In this document: piece after piece, positions 46,755-60,540 of the stretch
Layout: each line of letters begins with the position of its first letter
Position numbering within the stretch: position 1 is the first letter of the stretch
Position numbers and translations under genes: made by a program
Source: Hirudinaria manillensis
Taxonomy: Eukaryota; Annelida; Clitellata; Hirudinida; Hirudinidae
NCBI GenBank assembly: GCA_034509925.1
Contig: JAVTLF010000016.1
Location: 62,001 to 126,000 of the forward strand
DNA: 64,000 nt
Direction of reading: 5' to 3'
Notes under the pieces: generated by a model
What the model was told of the DNA's origin: nothing
The model's database searches: none
What the model saw: the letters and a program-made list of their open reading frames with translations, nothing else

Positions 46755-49700
46755 TAGGTTCATTTCAATTTATTGATTATCAATGAGAAGTAAGATATTT
46801 GATTCCATTTGATAACGTGGTGGCTTTATAGAGTTCTTATGTTTGAATTTCATAATAATTCACAGAAGTAACTTCAACATTAGTTGTTATCTGAGAATGA
46901 ATGAAACAGATTTAACAAATTGGCTAACAATTGGGTAACAATCGATTCTTTCAACAATAAATTAAGTTAACGGAAAATATTCTAAGAAATGAAATAGATA
47001 GTCTGGTTTGATATATATTATATTATAAGTTTAAATATGATATTATAGGTTCTAATATATTTCAATTTAATCACATTATCAAACTCTTTTTCGCTGATGT
47101 CATAATTTTGGAAAATGTTGTTGAACAACATGAAAGTTAGGTATTCTTTTGCCAATGTTGTATTTGCATTGTCTAATATATATGACAATGTGAACTCGAA
47201 AAATTGTTGATACAGGAACTGAAATATTAAGAAAGCTCATGTTTTATATTGGATCCAAATTTTCATCAATAAATATTAGATGTTTGCTCGTGAAGGCTAT
47301 TTAATCGGTGGGCAAAGGTATTGAATTTTTCAATAAAAAGACATCGTATCTGACCACATCAAGTCGCCAGATGTCAAATCTATCACAATCATTCTGAAAT
47401 ATTAAATAAATCGAGTGTTATCGTCAAAAACTACAGTGATAATTTGTCATATCTAAAATAAATACCCTTTGATGTAATGCTAAATTTGCGGTCATGTTTA
47501 AAAATTTCCTGTGAACGATTTTGTTGAAACGTCAAAATTTAGTTATTATTTTAATACCATAATATAAATTATCAATTACTTCAGAAATTTTTTACTCCAT
47601 TGATAATTATTCTTGCGATGAAACCTGAATAATCTGAAATTTTCAAATTGTGCAGCGTAATTTATATCTATAATGTATGTCCAAATGTGCATATTATGAG
47701 GTGTATATATAGGAATGTTAGTTAGAATTGCATTTTGAAGAAACAACAATAGACTCTACAAGTAGGTTACTTACTGATTACAGTTTGAAATGATGCGGTC
47801 TTTTGGATTAGAATTTTGTACTACGAAGAGGATGATCTGATAATTGAGTATTTATAAATTTCTAAAAAAATTGATTCGAATTACAAACATGACTAACCTC
47901 TTCCAATCCACGCAACTGAGTATCTGTCGGGTAACGTGAAAAAGAACGCCCGTTTGTAACTATGGTTAGGGCTAATAAATTCTGACAATATGTATAGCTT
48001 TCAGCATTATAAAAGCCTGCCAGCGTAGAATCCCAATCCTTGCTCCAACCGACCTACAACAGACGATATACTAAAATTCCTTGATGCTACATACTTAAAC
48101 ATTTATTACTGTTTTTGCAGTTGCACTTATTTCAAGGTCGGAATATTTGTTTCCGAGTTTATCGAGAAGGCCGAAATAGTCCAAATTTTTCGCCTTTATT
48201 GTTTTTATGTCTTGCCTGTTAAAATAAGAAAAATTGCTAAAACAACAATGATAAGCCATTGTAAGCAACTGATTCAGTTATGTAAGATATAATATATAAA
48301 AAAGTTGGTAAAGATATTTTTATAAGCTCCCACATGATAAGACTTCTTCTATAACGATTAGAGATATAATTTTTGAAGAAACAGTTCTAATCTTTGATTA
48401 TATTTAACAGACTATAATTGAAATAATAATGCAAATTTCATTGTGAAACTTACTCTGAAAATTTGTTTAACCCATGAGAATAGTCTAGGCGTTTCAGATT
48501 TGGAAACTTATTTAATATATTATTATAACCATCGTTTTCAAAACTACTACATGCTACTATGGATAAGGACCTAAAAAAAAAAAAAAAGATTTGCCATTTT
48601 TAAAATGATTACCGTAGAGATACGAATGTAACTTTTAAACTCACCTTAGTGTTTTGATCTGGCAAAGACATTCCCACATGGGATCAAAACAAAAGTGAGA
48701 AAGAACAAGAGTTTTTAAGCTTTTAAGATATTTAAATGAGTTCACGAAATGTTGAAGTTCCGTTGTAATTTCTTGCCAGGCTAGATTAATTAATTCCATG
48801 TATTCCAAACTCTTGGAACAGGAATTCAAATCTATATATAATAGTGTATCCAATGACTTTACTTCACGATTAATTATTAACCTTTTTAACATTGGAAACG
48901 TCAATGGATCTTCCATACTCATTAATCTTATTTCCCTGAAGACACAATATAAATAATTTGATTAATGAAAATAATAATAATAAAGCGGATTAAATGCTAA
49001 ATGACCAAACTCATAGGATATGTAAAGTTCTTCATCACTGTAAAATGCTATGTGAAGGATTTCAAGATTTGGGGAAGCGTGTCTTATTAAAGAAAGTATC
49101 TCTGGGGTCATCGTGAATAAGCGAAAAGCTAATTGTTTGATGGGCAAATGACCCTTTAAAAGTTCCATCAAGTCACTAATTTCGTAATATCCTAGTAAAA
49201 TATCTATATTGACCCAATGAAGGGTATCCCTAAAAGCCATGCAAGGTCTCAGATATTTGGGAGGTATGGGCCAGCCAATCTTTTTCCCTTCTAGTTGTAT
49301 ATCTTCAAAAATATGAGGGGGTAAGTGAATGCCTTCTTTTAGGACTGTTGGACAAAGGGAGAATATAGTTGTTTTGTTAATGTTTTCGAATATGTCAGTT
49401 AATATGCAGGGAAACGAATCTATCGTTTTAAATTTTTAGTCAGTTGGACCTAATTCAGTCATCAATTCTCATTTTTAAAAAGATTAAAATATATTATGTA
49501 ACTAAATTAATTAGTACAGATATTACCATGCCCTTGAAACTGATCAACATCTAGGAACACTTGGTCAAAATTTATTGCTACGATTTTCAAGAGAGTAGCT
49601 CTCAAGCTTGTAATCTTTGATGCCGGAGAATTTTCTAATTCAATGTTTAAACATTTTAAATTAAGGTGAATGAAAATAATGAACTGACGAAGTTGTCGAA

Positions 49701-49930
49701 TGGACAGTTTCAAGAATAGACATGCTTCAAATGAAGCTTTTAATAAATTCTCAATCTCACGGAAACCTACTCATATTTTAAGGAATGGCTGACTTAATGC
49801 CTGAGTCTCCAACGAATTCAAAAGTTCTTCAAAAAAGCAATTAAAGCCTTAAATTCCACAATTTAAATTGTTTAAAATTTTCCTCTTCGACTTTTGAAAT
49901 TTTGGATGCTAACAAATGATAAATTTTTAA
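46755..49930. repeat. Inverted duplication block A, right arm
   Basis: Reverse complement of 1-3178 with only scattered substitutions and small indels. The left partner may extend beyond the start of the window. Confidence 0.92.
46962..49774 (-). pseudogene. LRR-like family gene, inverted copy of copy 1
   Basis: Exon by exon the same as 157-2962 on the opposite strand, including the changed first donor. A few amino-acid changes are visible, for example LLIKQ to LPIKQ, AFYYD to AFYSD, RAVKS to REVKS and RFEP to CFDP. In the last exon about 5 extra bases in an AT run near 47015 shift the frame, so the C-terminal about 35 residues of copy 1 are lost. It is therefore either a gene with a new C-terminus or a young pseudogene. 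Confidence 0.65.
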
Positions 49931-50235
49931 AGTTGCATTTTAAAATAATAAATAAGTCATAAATCTTGAGGATTTCATGTTTGGCCTTTTAGCTCCTGAC
50001 ATTTTTTAAAATAAATTAAATCAAATTGATAGTCCATCCCATACAAATTGGCATGGTTTTAAAATAATTCTGACGAGTCAACAAAATGATTTCTGGCGGT
50101 TCAATCGAATTCTGGTCGTTGCAGACTTTCTAGTTGACCGAAGAGACCTCAGCTGTGTATTGCAAGGAACAAAGAAATACGTATTGATGATGATGATGTG
50201 ATTCTTAATCCTATTTGGCATAAGATAGATCTATA

Positions 50236-51208
50236 TAGTTAAAACACTGACTCACTGGCGGAACTAGGGAAGACGTGAGAATGGGCATGGCCGATAAAGA
50301 ATGTACTAAATTTTTAAAACATGGCTACTAGGATGACGGCTTTAATTTTTAATTCGGAAATTTCCCCTTTTCACTTCATGTCAAATTTTTCTCCTTTCGT
50401 CAAATTTTGGTTCGTCCTTCATGTTTATTGTGGCAGCCGTGATTGCAATTTACATGTTCTTTGTTGAGGGTTGGCATTAATCCATTAAATCCAGTCGATT
50501 ACAAGGTTGGAGTATGGAGTCAGTCGATGATTTTATGAAACTATTAACTAGCATCCTTGTCTTGGGACGCATTTCAACATTTTTGTTTATTTCATTTTTT
50601 TATTTTGATTCTCAACGAGCCTTTGCTCATAGGCGTGTCATTGTATTGCCTCGAAGAATCGATTAAATCTAATAACACTAAATTACTAAGTCTTTGACCA
50701 TAGCCCCTTTATGAAATTGAATTAATTAAAACTTAAAACCACTCGTTATTTATCCGACTCCAGCTTTTACAAAACGTTCACAGCAAGTCTACGCTTTAAG
50801 CCAAAGATTAACAACTGCTTCAGCGACATATGATTTTCTCATAATAAATCTTTAGTAGCGAATAAAGGTTTATTAACCAATTTAATAGTCACAATAATAA
50901 TGAGCAAAAATAACATCAATCTTTGAGAACTGAACTTGAAAAAATCACTGAAACCTAGGCTGTAATTCAATGTTGATAAAGATTTTATGTACATTCCTCT
51001 CGGTCACAGGAAGTTCGAAAATGAAGTGAATATTAACGAATTAATTGATGCATGTTAAGTGTCACTCGTGTTAGAAAGATCCAAAACATCCACAAAAGCA
51101 GATACAATTTGGATGGATCAACTGGTGAGAATCTAAGATTATTTTCACCCTCAAAAGAATCACTTCGCTGAACAGCATCGTTCGCAACAACTTCAGAGGT
51201 CTCGTCAG
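50236..51208. repeat. Inverted duplication block B, right arm
   Basis: Reverse complement of 3637-5654 minus two segments (3730-4465 and 4752-5050). It ends at 50236 exactly where the R2-like relic starts on the left, and so serves as its empty site. A short remnant of the TMUB-like linker frame lies at 51128-51208. Confidence 0.8.
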
Positions 51209-51492
51209 TTCATTTGCTTGTAAGCGTCTAGAATTTAGCAGATGATTGAATTATTGATCCCAAATTGAGTTTTACAATTATATTTTTTTGTTTTTCTGCC
51301 TAAAGCTCGATTATTCCTTTAAAAGTTTTCCAAACAACACAAAAAAAAACATTTTCCTGAAACTGTTCTGTTCAGTTTCAGCCCTGGATATCCAAGCAGA
51401 TGGATGACTGGCATGCACGGCAAGCAGCCGTAAATCCATAGGTTCAAAATATCTCAGAGACGATGGCGTTTCCACACGCAAAGGTGATGTCC

Positions 51493-53768
51493 TTACGAAC
51501 CGATTAACTCGACTTGCGAATCCCCGTATATGAAGTAGATCCTCGTGATGTACATGACGTGGTGTCTTCTGATTGGTTCGACCGCCTCGAAGGTCAAGTC
51601 GGGGTTAACTTCCGGTGCCCTCCAAATCCTCGGTAGTTTCAGAGGCAGGGATTCGATGGTCAGGAATCTGCCTGTTGCAGTAGAAAGATTGCCAAGGTGA
51701 AATGCACGATAATAAAGTGTAATAATAAAATAAATATCTTTTATATCGTAACGTAATAATATTATTTATAAAAATAAATAAGTTTTATAATTGTAGTAAA
51801 TATTCAACAGTTATTTTTTCAAATGACCATTTTTTAGACGAACGTTTGCATCCTGTTCTGACTACAAGATAACAATCAAGAAGTCGAACGAGTAACCCAA
51901 ATGGCATCATCAACGTAGTCGTCGTCACTCATCGCAAGAATTTCGCATTTGAGAATCAGAAAATATTTATCTCTTTTATGGTCTAAACAAACCGGATTAT
52001 TTAATTATTAGTTAATTTTTTCATAATATAATAATATTATTTTAACAACTTTGAATTACCTCAATACTTTGATGGGCATTTTTATCTTCGTTTCTCATTT
52101 TATTAAATTTATCCGTTTTAAATCCGATGTCTTTGAAATGACATCATAAATTTTTCATTTGTTGGCCGACAATCAAATCAATTAATTAATAAATAAATAA
52201 CTTTTATCTATTTATTAATAATTTCAGGTGAGAAACAAAATATTATTAATAATATTTAATAATGTATTAAAATTAATAAAACATCAAATTGATCATTAAT
52301 CGATCGACAACCTTCGAGATGTCTTTGCATGTAGTTGTTGATGGCATCATAAGTCTCGGGCAGTTCTTCGTAGCGGGGTTTCGTAGCTGAGGTGTCGTGA
52401 CATTTCGGGACGACGTTGAGGAATCCAATGGTGAGTGGGTGAGTGGGCGACCCAGGGGGACGACTCAGCCTCCTGTAGATGCACCACATTCTGCAACAAG
52501 AAGGTGGAGGAAAGTGATTGGATTTTTTTTTTTGGCCAAGCTCACTCAGTTGAAGCAATTTCAAGATATTTTCGAAACTTGATTGATAATGAGTTGTCTT
52601 TCGAACAATAGCAAAGTCACCAAGCAGTTAATCTTAGAGTAATAAAACTTAGATTGTTACTAGTTAAAGTGATTTACCTATTTATTAACTAGAAATGGAT
52701 CGAAATCAAACTAAACCTAAGGCCCCTGACAAAGAGAGCGTGTTGGGAATCGCTGGCCAAATTGATCATCGTCGAGTCAGAGCTGAGATCATCCAAATGT
52801 TCGATTTTCTTTTCTATGGTTTCACACTTCAAGATGTCCACCTCGCAATTCTCCTTCAACCAGGCATTCACTCTCGGCACCAGAGTCCTGGGCGTGGTTG
52901 TTGAGAAATCATTAATTTCAGAGGAAGAGAAAAGATAAATAAAAACGCAAAAAAATGAGACATCAATTTGGAACGCTAATTCGACCAAGGTTTTCAAGCT
53001 TAATATTCCTGCCGGTGGCCATTTCAACGTTTGCCACTTCGGATGTGCGAGCGGAGAGGTGTGTAAGCGTACGTGTGTGTGGATTCTGTGCATGCGTAGA
53101 ACTGCCATATCCAGCTTTTATGCAACAATCCCCCGTCTTGTTTACTTACCAAACAATTCTCTCAAATTTTGTCGAAATTAAATCGACATTTAGAAATGGA
53201 ACCCGAAATATTTGTTCGACAATCTCCGGTTGCTTTTCGATTTTCTCCTTCCGATTATGTACCAGAAATTCAGTGGTTGGCAGAATCCAAGTAATTATTA
53301 TAAGGTTATAATATAATCGCCATTTTCTTTTAATACGACCGTGCCTTGCGAGACGTGGAGATGGCAAGGAATGAGACGTATTTGCTCAGAACAAACATGG
53401 CGACGGAAGTAAAATACATTCCCTGATGTCACGTGACATCTTCAAAACTGCCCGCCATCCAAAAAAAAAGAAGAAAGGAAAAAGAAAGAAACTACCCGGA
53501 CGAGAGGAACTCACTCGAAGGAGTGGAAGACGAGGAAACGAACGTCCTCCTCGTCCGGGTTGCAGCACTCCGGCCAAAAGTCCTCGATGAAGATTCTCTC
53601 GTTCTTCCTGCCACGTGAGGAGGGTGAGCTCTGAGGGTGGGACTTGTAGAAGGAAGGAGTGCGCGGTGGCATCAGTTCGATTGACGTCTCGCCGGTGCTC
53701 AGCTTCCACTCGTACTGCTTCTGCTGCATCGTTCGTCGACGGAACGTCGAAGCGACTATGGCTGCCAT
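51493..53768 (-). CDS. Five-exon gene, product unknown
   Basis: Exons in transcript order: 53768-53515 (ATG, MAAIVAST..), about 53325-53150, 52887-52717, 52490-52312 and 51671-51493 (stop TAA). Phases match at every junction; the 5' limit of exon 2 is ambiguous because two acceptors fit. The product is about 318 residues. It has an N-terminal basic stretch, an acidic Trp/Cys patch (DFWPECCNPDEED), a charged helical middle (ENCEVDILKCETIEKKIE) and a C-terminus rich in Tyr/Ile (VMYITRIYFIYGDSQVELIGS). There is no signal peptide. A hydrophobic run in exon 2 could be a membrane segment only if the longer exon form is used. I do not recognise the family. The acceptor of exon 3 has a clean AG-free tract before it, which supports the model. 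Confidence 0.7.
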
Positions 53769-55389
53769 GACTTCCGACGACGACGGAAAAAGGAGGCGAC
53801 TGTCAGTCGATGTTCTCAGCGATTGTCACTTTCAATGTTATTCGGTTTCGACGACTTTCAGGAGAGACAGATTCGATTGTAGAAGTATTTCCCGGGTCGT
53901 TGTCTCGAGTTCCTGCGAAACATTCCTAAGCTTTGAATTGTCCTGGAAAAGAGATTGTAAGTTCGCTTTTATTTTAACGTTCTCCATCGAAGCGGAGGGA
54001 AGAAGTTCAATAAAAATGGAGGTTTGTGGCGAGTTAAAATAATTTAGCATCAAGAAAATTGCTTAATGATCCTCGTTATAAGCGGCGGCCGTAGATAACG
54101 ATCAATTTTTAATGGATCCCCGTCATTGTTTAAAACATCGGACCGATACAAACATTAAGGGAAGCGGACAAAAGCAATGCAATTGAATAACAATAAAATA
54201 TAAACACATCCGTGCAAGCGTAAAGGTATCTAATTACGAACGCAAGGCAGGGACAAACTGCTTTCGCTCGGTATGCCAAGAGATTGGAAAGGGACATCTT
54301 TTACAATCGCTTCCCAGAGTTCTCTTTGCCAGCTGCCTCCGATCAGATGAGAGCAGACGAATTCTTCTACGGCGCCAAAAGCCGGTGATTATTATTATTA
54401 TTATTTTTTTTTTATTATTATTATTGAAAGCTTAGAAAGAGCCACTGACGTGTCGAAAAAAATAACGGCCCCCTTAATTTTTCTCCGTTGTGCAGGTAAC
54501 TGGGTAATAATAGGTATTTCCCACAGCTCTATTTATAGCTATTCATGGCATTCACTTGTGCGGGCAATAAAAAAGCTGAGAATTATTTCAAAGAAAATGC
54601 TTTCGACATTTTAATTCGATTTTACTGGAAAATTGCAAGAATAAAAATGGCGCACCTGATGAATGAATTTAACGAGTGAATACAATACGCATTTAATTAA
54701 TTAAATTAGTAATTAATTATTAATTATTCATTTTCCCGAGTTCATTTTTCAGTTCTATTTGAAAATAATTCGTGACTTGTCATGAACATTAGCCACGAAA
54801 AGAAAAACAAAAAAAAACAAATCTCAGAAACTGAGAACAAACTTCAAAAAGTGGGATGCAAATGAGTTCATTAACTCGAAAATTAAAGCTAATGAATCAT
54901 ACAACGAAAGTAACTTTGGAAATGAAAGTATTTTATATTAGTATTTTAACACATCGGGAAGATAAAAATATAAATATTTATAATTACATAATTAATTATA
55001 TATAATATATATATATAATTACATCTCCCAGGATAAGAGAGGAGAAGAGGGTGCTAACATTTCTACTCAGCTGTACTTGATAACGGAATGCATCTGTTCC
55101 TTATTTATCCTTCCCCAAGGATTCAGAGGCTGCATTTGATGTCCCGAGGTTCAACCATTCCGGGGATACGGGCAGACAAAGCGATGTACCTGATCCTATT
55201 GTGCCAGAAATTGTTAGTCCCGGACTTGCCAGCCGTGACGTCATCCCGACGCCATCGTTCATCATCGACGTCAACAACAACAATATCGTCATCGTCGTCA
55301 TCATCATCGACAGAATTATTGATAACTTCCCAATAAATTCCATCACTCATTATCGACAGCGGTTCAATAAGCACAGGCTCCACCACTAG

Positions 55390-55425
<36 letters not shown>

Positions 55426-56199
55426 TGTCGTCATCGTCGTCTTCATCAGCTCCGTGCATTGTTATGGCGATGCACTTCCTAGCACCAGCGAGGCTGTAAA
55501 TATTTCCCGGGATCCCGGAGCCTCACAATTACCTTCGCCGTCGTGTCCAAAACCGGACGTGCGCCTGGAGTTGCTTGGATGAGAACCTGAAGAGGCGAGC
55601 AACAGGTACGAAGGAGGAGCAAAGCTACTCGTACAACTCGGTCGTACGACGACCGTCCATACCTTTTGTGTCGTCTCTCTGTTTGTTGTTAGAGACTGCC
55701 TGCTCCATGGAAAATTGTTGCTGATGACGACGACGACGATGAAGGCGAACCAGAAGATTTTCCAGGAGCTACCCGGCTTGATCCTCGTAAGGTTTTGTAC
55801 GAAAGAGACTCCTCTATTCCATACAACTGAAGAATACGCTCTCGCCAAAGGGACAAAACAAGACCCCTTTTGTCTTAGCAGTGGTTAATAGTTATAGTGA
55901 TAAGCAATATGCCAACGCATATCATAACACGTGCACATCAATTCATCAAAATACAAAGAGAAGCGTTCCATTGAACATCAGGAATAAGTAATTCTGAGGC
56001 ATTTAAATCGTTTTATTTTCATAGAAATTTCATTGAAATGAGAAAAATCATTATTTTATTAAAAAATTATTATATTCCAATAAGTGTTTAGTTTATCAAT
56101 AAATACCTGAGATTTGGAAGCCGAAATCAGTCTTCCCGATTATCGTCAATAACGTTACCAAGAATAAAACAACTTAACAGAATTATTACGATGTATATT

Positions 56200-56379
<180 letters not shown>

Positions 56380-56949
56380 TTTTAATTTTATTTGAGTTAT
56401 GCAAGAAATTATCGTCCTTCGGGCAAGTCAAGCAAGAAACAATGAGTTTATTTTGTATTTTAAGTTTCATTTGTTTCGTTTGTGTACATAATTGTTTGTT
56501 CAATAAACTCATAAACTCAAAAAAAAAAAACGTACTATACAAAGGCAAACATCATCATCCAATTCGATGCGAAATCAGGCAACAACTCCGGGCAACAACT
56601 TAGGAATGAATTTCGAGCGCCTGGAAAGAAGCCAGTCCTGCCTTTTAAACGGAGTTCCACCGTGTCTTTCCAACCTCCGAGATGTTTGGAAGCGCAGCAC
56701 ACGGTGGCATTATTTTTTAAACGTTAGTCGGAATAAAAAGAATCTACATTTGTATGAAATTGTTGATCATCTATTATCTAAATGATATTTAGACTTGTAT
56801 TTTCATTTAAAATCGCCATTTGAATATGCAAAGAATCTATGAAAAAAATTTAACTCGTTTACAAGAGCTCCACAACAAGTTATGATAATAAGTTACGATA
56901 ATAATTAAGTAAAACTTAATTAGGAAAATACTTATCACACAACATTGTT

Positions 56950-57090
56950 CTCCTGTGCATGGATCAGGTTTGGGCCTCTGGAAATGCATTCATTCCGAAA
57001 TCACCTGATTTGCTTCACCTCTTACTTTGATGTCCTTCTTAATTCAACGCAAGCAAATTTCGCCACAAGTTCAGCGAAAGTTCACCAATA
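56950..57090. repeat. Dispersed repeat, copy 2
   Basis: Partner of 45298-45430 (shared blocks listed there). It lies about 400 bp upstream of the first recognised exon of the next gene. Confidence 0.55.
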
Positions 57091-57497
57091 AATGTCTCCA
57101 AATATGTAGAATTTAAAAATATAAATTTATCACTTTAAATATTTGCTGAATTAATTTAATTGAATGAAAAAACGACAAAAAATCTTATTCAAAGAAACAT
57201 TATTAAAAACATTTATAAAAAAAATTAGTTTCACTAGACATAAAAAATTATCCTCAAAATTTTGAGATACAAATATAATAAAATAAATGAATATTTATAA
57301 AATGGAACGGTTTGGATGTTTATACCCATTTTGGCGGCATTTTGCCCTAAAGAAAATATCAAGTCGTTACGTTATTGAACCAGGAATGGACTACAAAACG
57401 TATTTTGCGAAGCGTAACATTCCCTTTATATGGTAATTCGGCAATTGCGACTAAAAACTTTCTATTCATTGAACTTTGAATATTTCCTGTCCCACAG

Positions 57498-60353
57498 CGA
57501 TAATGCCCTGTTTTCTGCTGCCGCGGGCCCCTCTTTTACCTACCAGCACGTTGGTGAGGCACTACAAAACTCCAATTACGTAGGATGTGTGCGTCAAATG
57601 TTGTTAGAATTGGATTCCATTTTGCCAGACAATAAAGGTTAAGGTTTAACATAATTATGTGTTTTAAGAACTGAGTGAGGTTGTGTAATCTCTTTACAGG
57701 AAATGGGTACTTGGTTGTTCGAATTGGGAACGATGCCCAAAGTACCATTATGCTAGAATTTCTCAACCCTTTCAACCAGAATCTTCTGGTACATCCTGTC
57801 AAGGGGCTTCTTCCACAGGTTGTCAAGGTTTATTTAATTTGGAATTGAAATTTGATTTATTTGATTGCCTTGGCTTTGATTTTAAACACATATTAATATT
57901 GGATTTTATATTGAATTTTTGTTGTTACTGCCTCTAAGGTGTTCATTTAGGTTGTGTATAATTTTAGGTGTAATTATTACAGGAGATTGGTTTATTGTAA
58001 TTATTAAAATTTTTAGGTGAAACAATGCTTTGTCAAAGACCTTCAATCATTTATTCTCATTCTGATTGGGAGAGGCAATCTTTGGGTGTATGTCATTGAG
58101 GATGATAAATGCACCAAGACGGTTAATGAAAGATTCCAGGAAGGTAGTTAAATTTAATATTTTGTTCCTAGAGTTTACCATGTATTTATTTTAGTGTAGA
58201 AAGTTCCTTATCTCGTTTTATTTCGAAAGAGTATTTTATTTACTTTTTGTTCAGATGAAAACTGGACGAAAAACAGGGATAGGATTACGAAAATGGCAGT
58301 CTTCCAGAAGGAATATTTGAGGAATAAGTGTGTACTTCTAGGCAAGATGGAAGGATCACAATGGATGGAGAAACGTTTGGTAAGTAGATTGTTTTCTGTA
58401 ATTCACTATGCTTGCTTCTATAATTCGACAAACTAATTTAAACCTGTTGATGTCGAAATCCTATACTGCAAATGACTTGTTAAATTGCTTATTAAAGTAG
58501 CATATTAATCAGTATTAAAAATAGGTAATGTATTGTTGCCAACCACTCGCAGACTCTAAAACGTGACGTACTAATCATTTAAAAATGTATATAAGGAAAA
58601 CAAGCCATCGGGATATTCGACATCAGCAACAAGCCGAAAGATATTATGCTTGTATCTGTAATTTGGTGAAATGATTTCAGCCACTCCATATCAAAGTCCC
58701 AGAACACAGAACAATTGCCGATTTGCATGAGAGAACGTGGGAAGAATTCCTCATGATTCCTGATACCAGCAGTCTTCAATTAAGCAAGGAATTTGCCGTT
58801 CTAGGTTGTACCTTAGATTATCTTCACGCTTTCGCCAATTGAAAAATTTTGACAAGCATCCACTCTGCTATTGCTTTGATGACAATTTATCATAAGCTTG
58901 TCAATAAAAAGTCTACTTTTACCAGAATATTAAATTTCATCGTGACCAGGAGAGCTGGCCGAAGCCAGAGTGCAAGGTGCTGCTGAAGTTGGACTGGATC
59001 CTTCCATCAGAGCTCTTGGCAACAAGGATTTCTTGAAGATGGTCATCGTCTGGGAAGACATTCAACTCGACAGATGTGTCTTCCAGAACAATCTGCAAGG
59101 TAATACAAAAGTCATTGCTTTTTGTAATTGTGTTTAATGTTTTTTTGGTTGTTATTGTTATTTGGTTAATGATCATTTGTAATCTCAATTCCTCTATGAA
59201 AATCAACGATATAAGGATAAAATTGAAACTGAGCTAAGCAAACTCAATTGTTCACTTCAATGGCCTTCACTTCAAACTTCTGTTTCCAATATTGTAGCAA
59301 CACTGACTTGGAATCATAAAAGGTTAAGAAGTGAAAATATAAGGTCTTGGTCTTCAGATGTGATAAAGTGCTTCAAGGATAAGATTGAGTACTTAGAATG
59401 TTATGAATTTTTACTGCCCAACGACTTTCGACTTTGTTGCATCCGAATAGTTTATCAGTTGTACTCGATATTATTCGTAAGGTTCGTAAACAACAAACTC
59501 TTTTTGAAGGGGAAGAGGTAAGGATCTTGCCTTCTGGTCAGCCACATGAATTCCCACAAGTGAGTCTCCCAATTTGTGTTTTAGTGAAACGAGACTTTTA
59601 AATATTTACTAATGTAATATTACAGTTGAGATTGACAGCAAGACTTCATTTGATCGAGTGGCTCAACTCAGTGCTGAAAGACGGAGCTTGCGAGCTGATC
59701 ATCGTCTCTTCCGTCACATCCAGAGGTGCCGAATTTGTCGATTGCGGAGGACTCGCAGGTGAGTTGTTACCGTGACGATATTTGTAAGGTTTGTTCACCG
59801 AAAGACAAACTAACGGTAGGGGACACGAGCAGAAAGTAAAATCAATTAAAAAAATTGACCTTGAAGCGATGTTTAGTCGTTTAAACTCGAGAGCCAAAAC
59901 AAAACATACGCACTTATCGCTCGCTCGATGATGATGATGATGATGCTGGAGAGAAATTGAAATTCAAAGTGCAAGCTGAAGCTTTTGTGGAAAACTCTGG
60001 AAAATTTCTTAATTTCATGAATTATTATTTTTATTGAAAAGACGATCATCTGGTATTATTGTTATTATTTTTATTATTATTATTGTTGTTGTTGTTGCCA
60101 CTATTATAAACAATCACAATGGCATTATCAACCCAGCAAATGTTTCACATTTGATTGTATTTATGCTTTATTGATTTCAGTAATTAAGAAAGGCTACAGG
60201 CCGAAGAAGCTCGATAAACATATAGTTCAGAAAAAGAAAGCAGATGCGATGAAGAAGGAATCAGAGGATATCAAGAAGGCCAAAGCAGTAAAGGAGAGGG
60301 CAATGAAACAATTTGCAGGGAAAAGGGGCTTCAAAAAGAAGCTGGCCAATTGA
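57498..60353 (+). CDS. Multi-exon gene with Lys-rich C-terminus, product unknown (5' end not found)
   Basis: Exons join in phase: 57498-57637, about 57701-57837, 58017 to about 58142, about 58257-58380, 58680 to about 58805, 58952 to about 59100, one ending near 59560 (..LPSGQPHEFPQ), 59626-59759 and 60180-60353 (stop TGA). The first exon begins within the protein, so the start lies upstream. Visible features: SFTYQHVGEALQ, NGYLVVRIGNDAQ, LGKMEGSQWMEKR, RTIADLHERTWEEFL, MVIVWEDIQLDRCVF, then LIEWLN..ELIIVSSVTSRGAEFV and a strongly basic tail (VQKKKADAMKK to KRGFKKKLAN) typical of nuclear or nucleolar proteins. The LIEWLN..GAEFV segment faintly recalls the C-terminal domain pattern of eRF1-type proteins, but I would not assign it. 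Exon limits marked about are approximate. Confidence 0.6.
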
Positions 60354-60540
60354 AGGTGGTCGTCTCGCTTTAAACATACTGCTCTGTGCCAACTGTGCCT
60401 TTATAATAATATCTATATCACTTCCTGAATCTTAACGGAACAAAATAACGGCACGACCCGAGACATTCTACTTGCTGTGGCTTGGCGCTTTCGATCGTTT
60501 GCCTTCTCTGCTGTTTTCAAAGGTCTCTCGTACACGTGAC

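Noticed and set aside
55462-55848. Minus-strand frame with a hydrophobic segment as a channel-type gene
   Set aside because: The single possible exon has no recognisable partner exons, and the end of the frame is off-frame repeat DNA. Noted only within the region entry.
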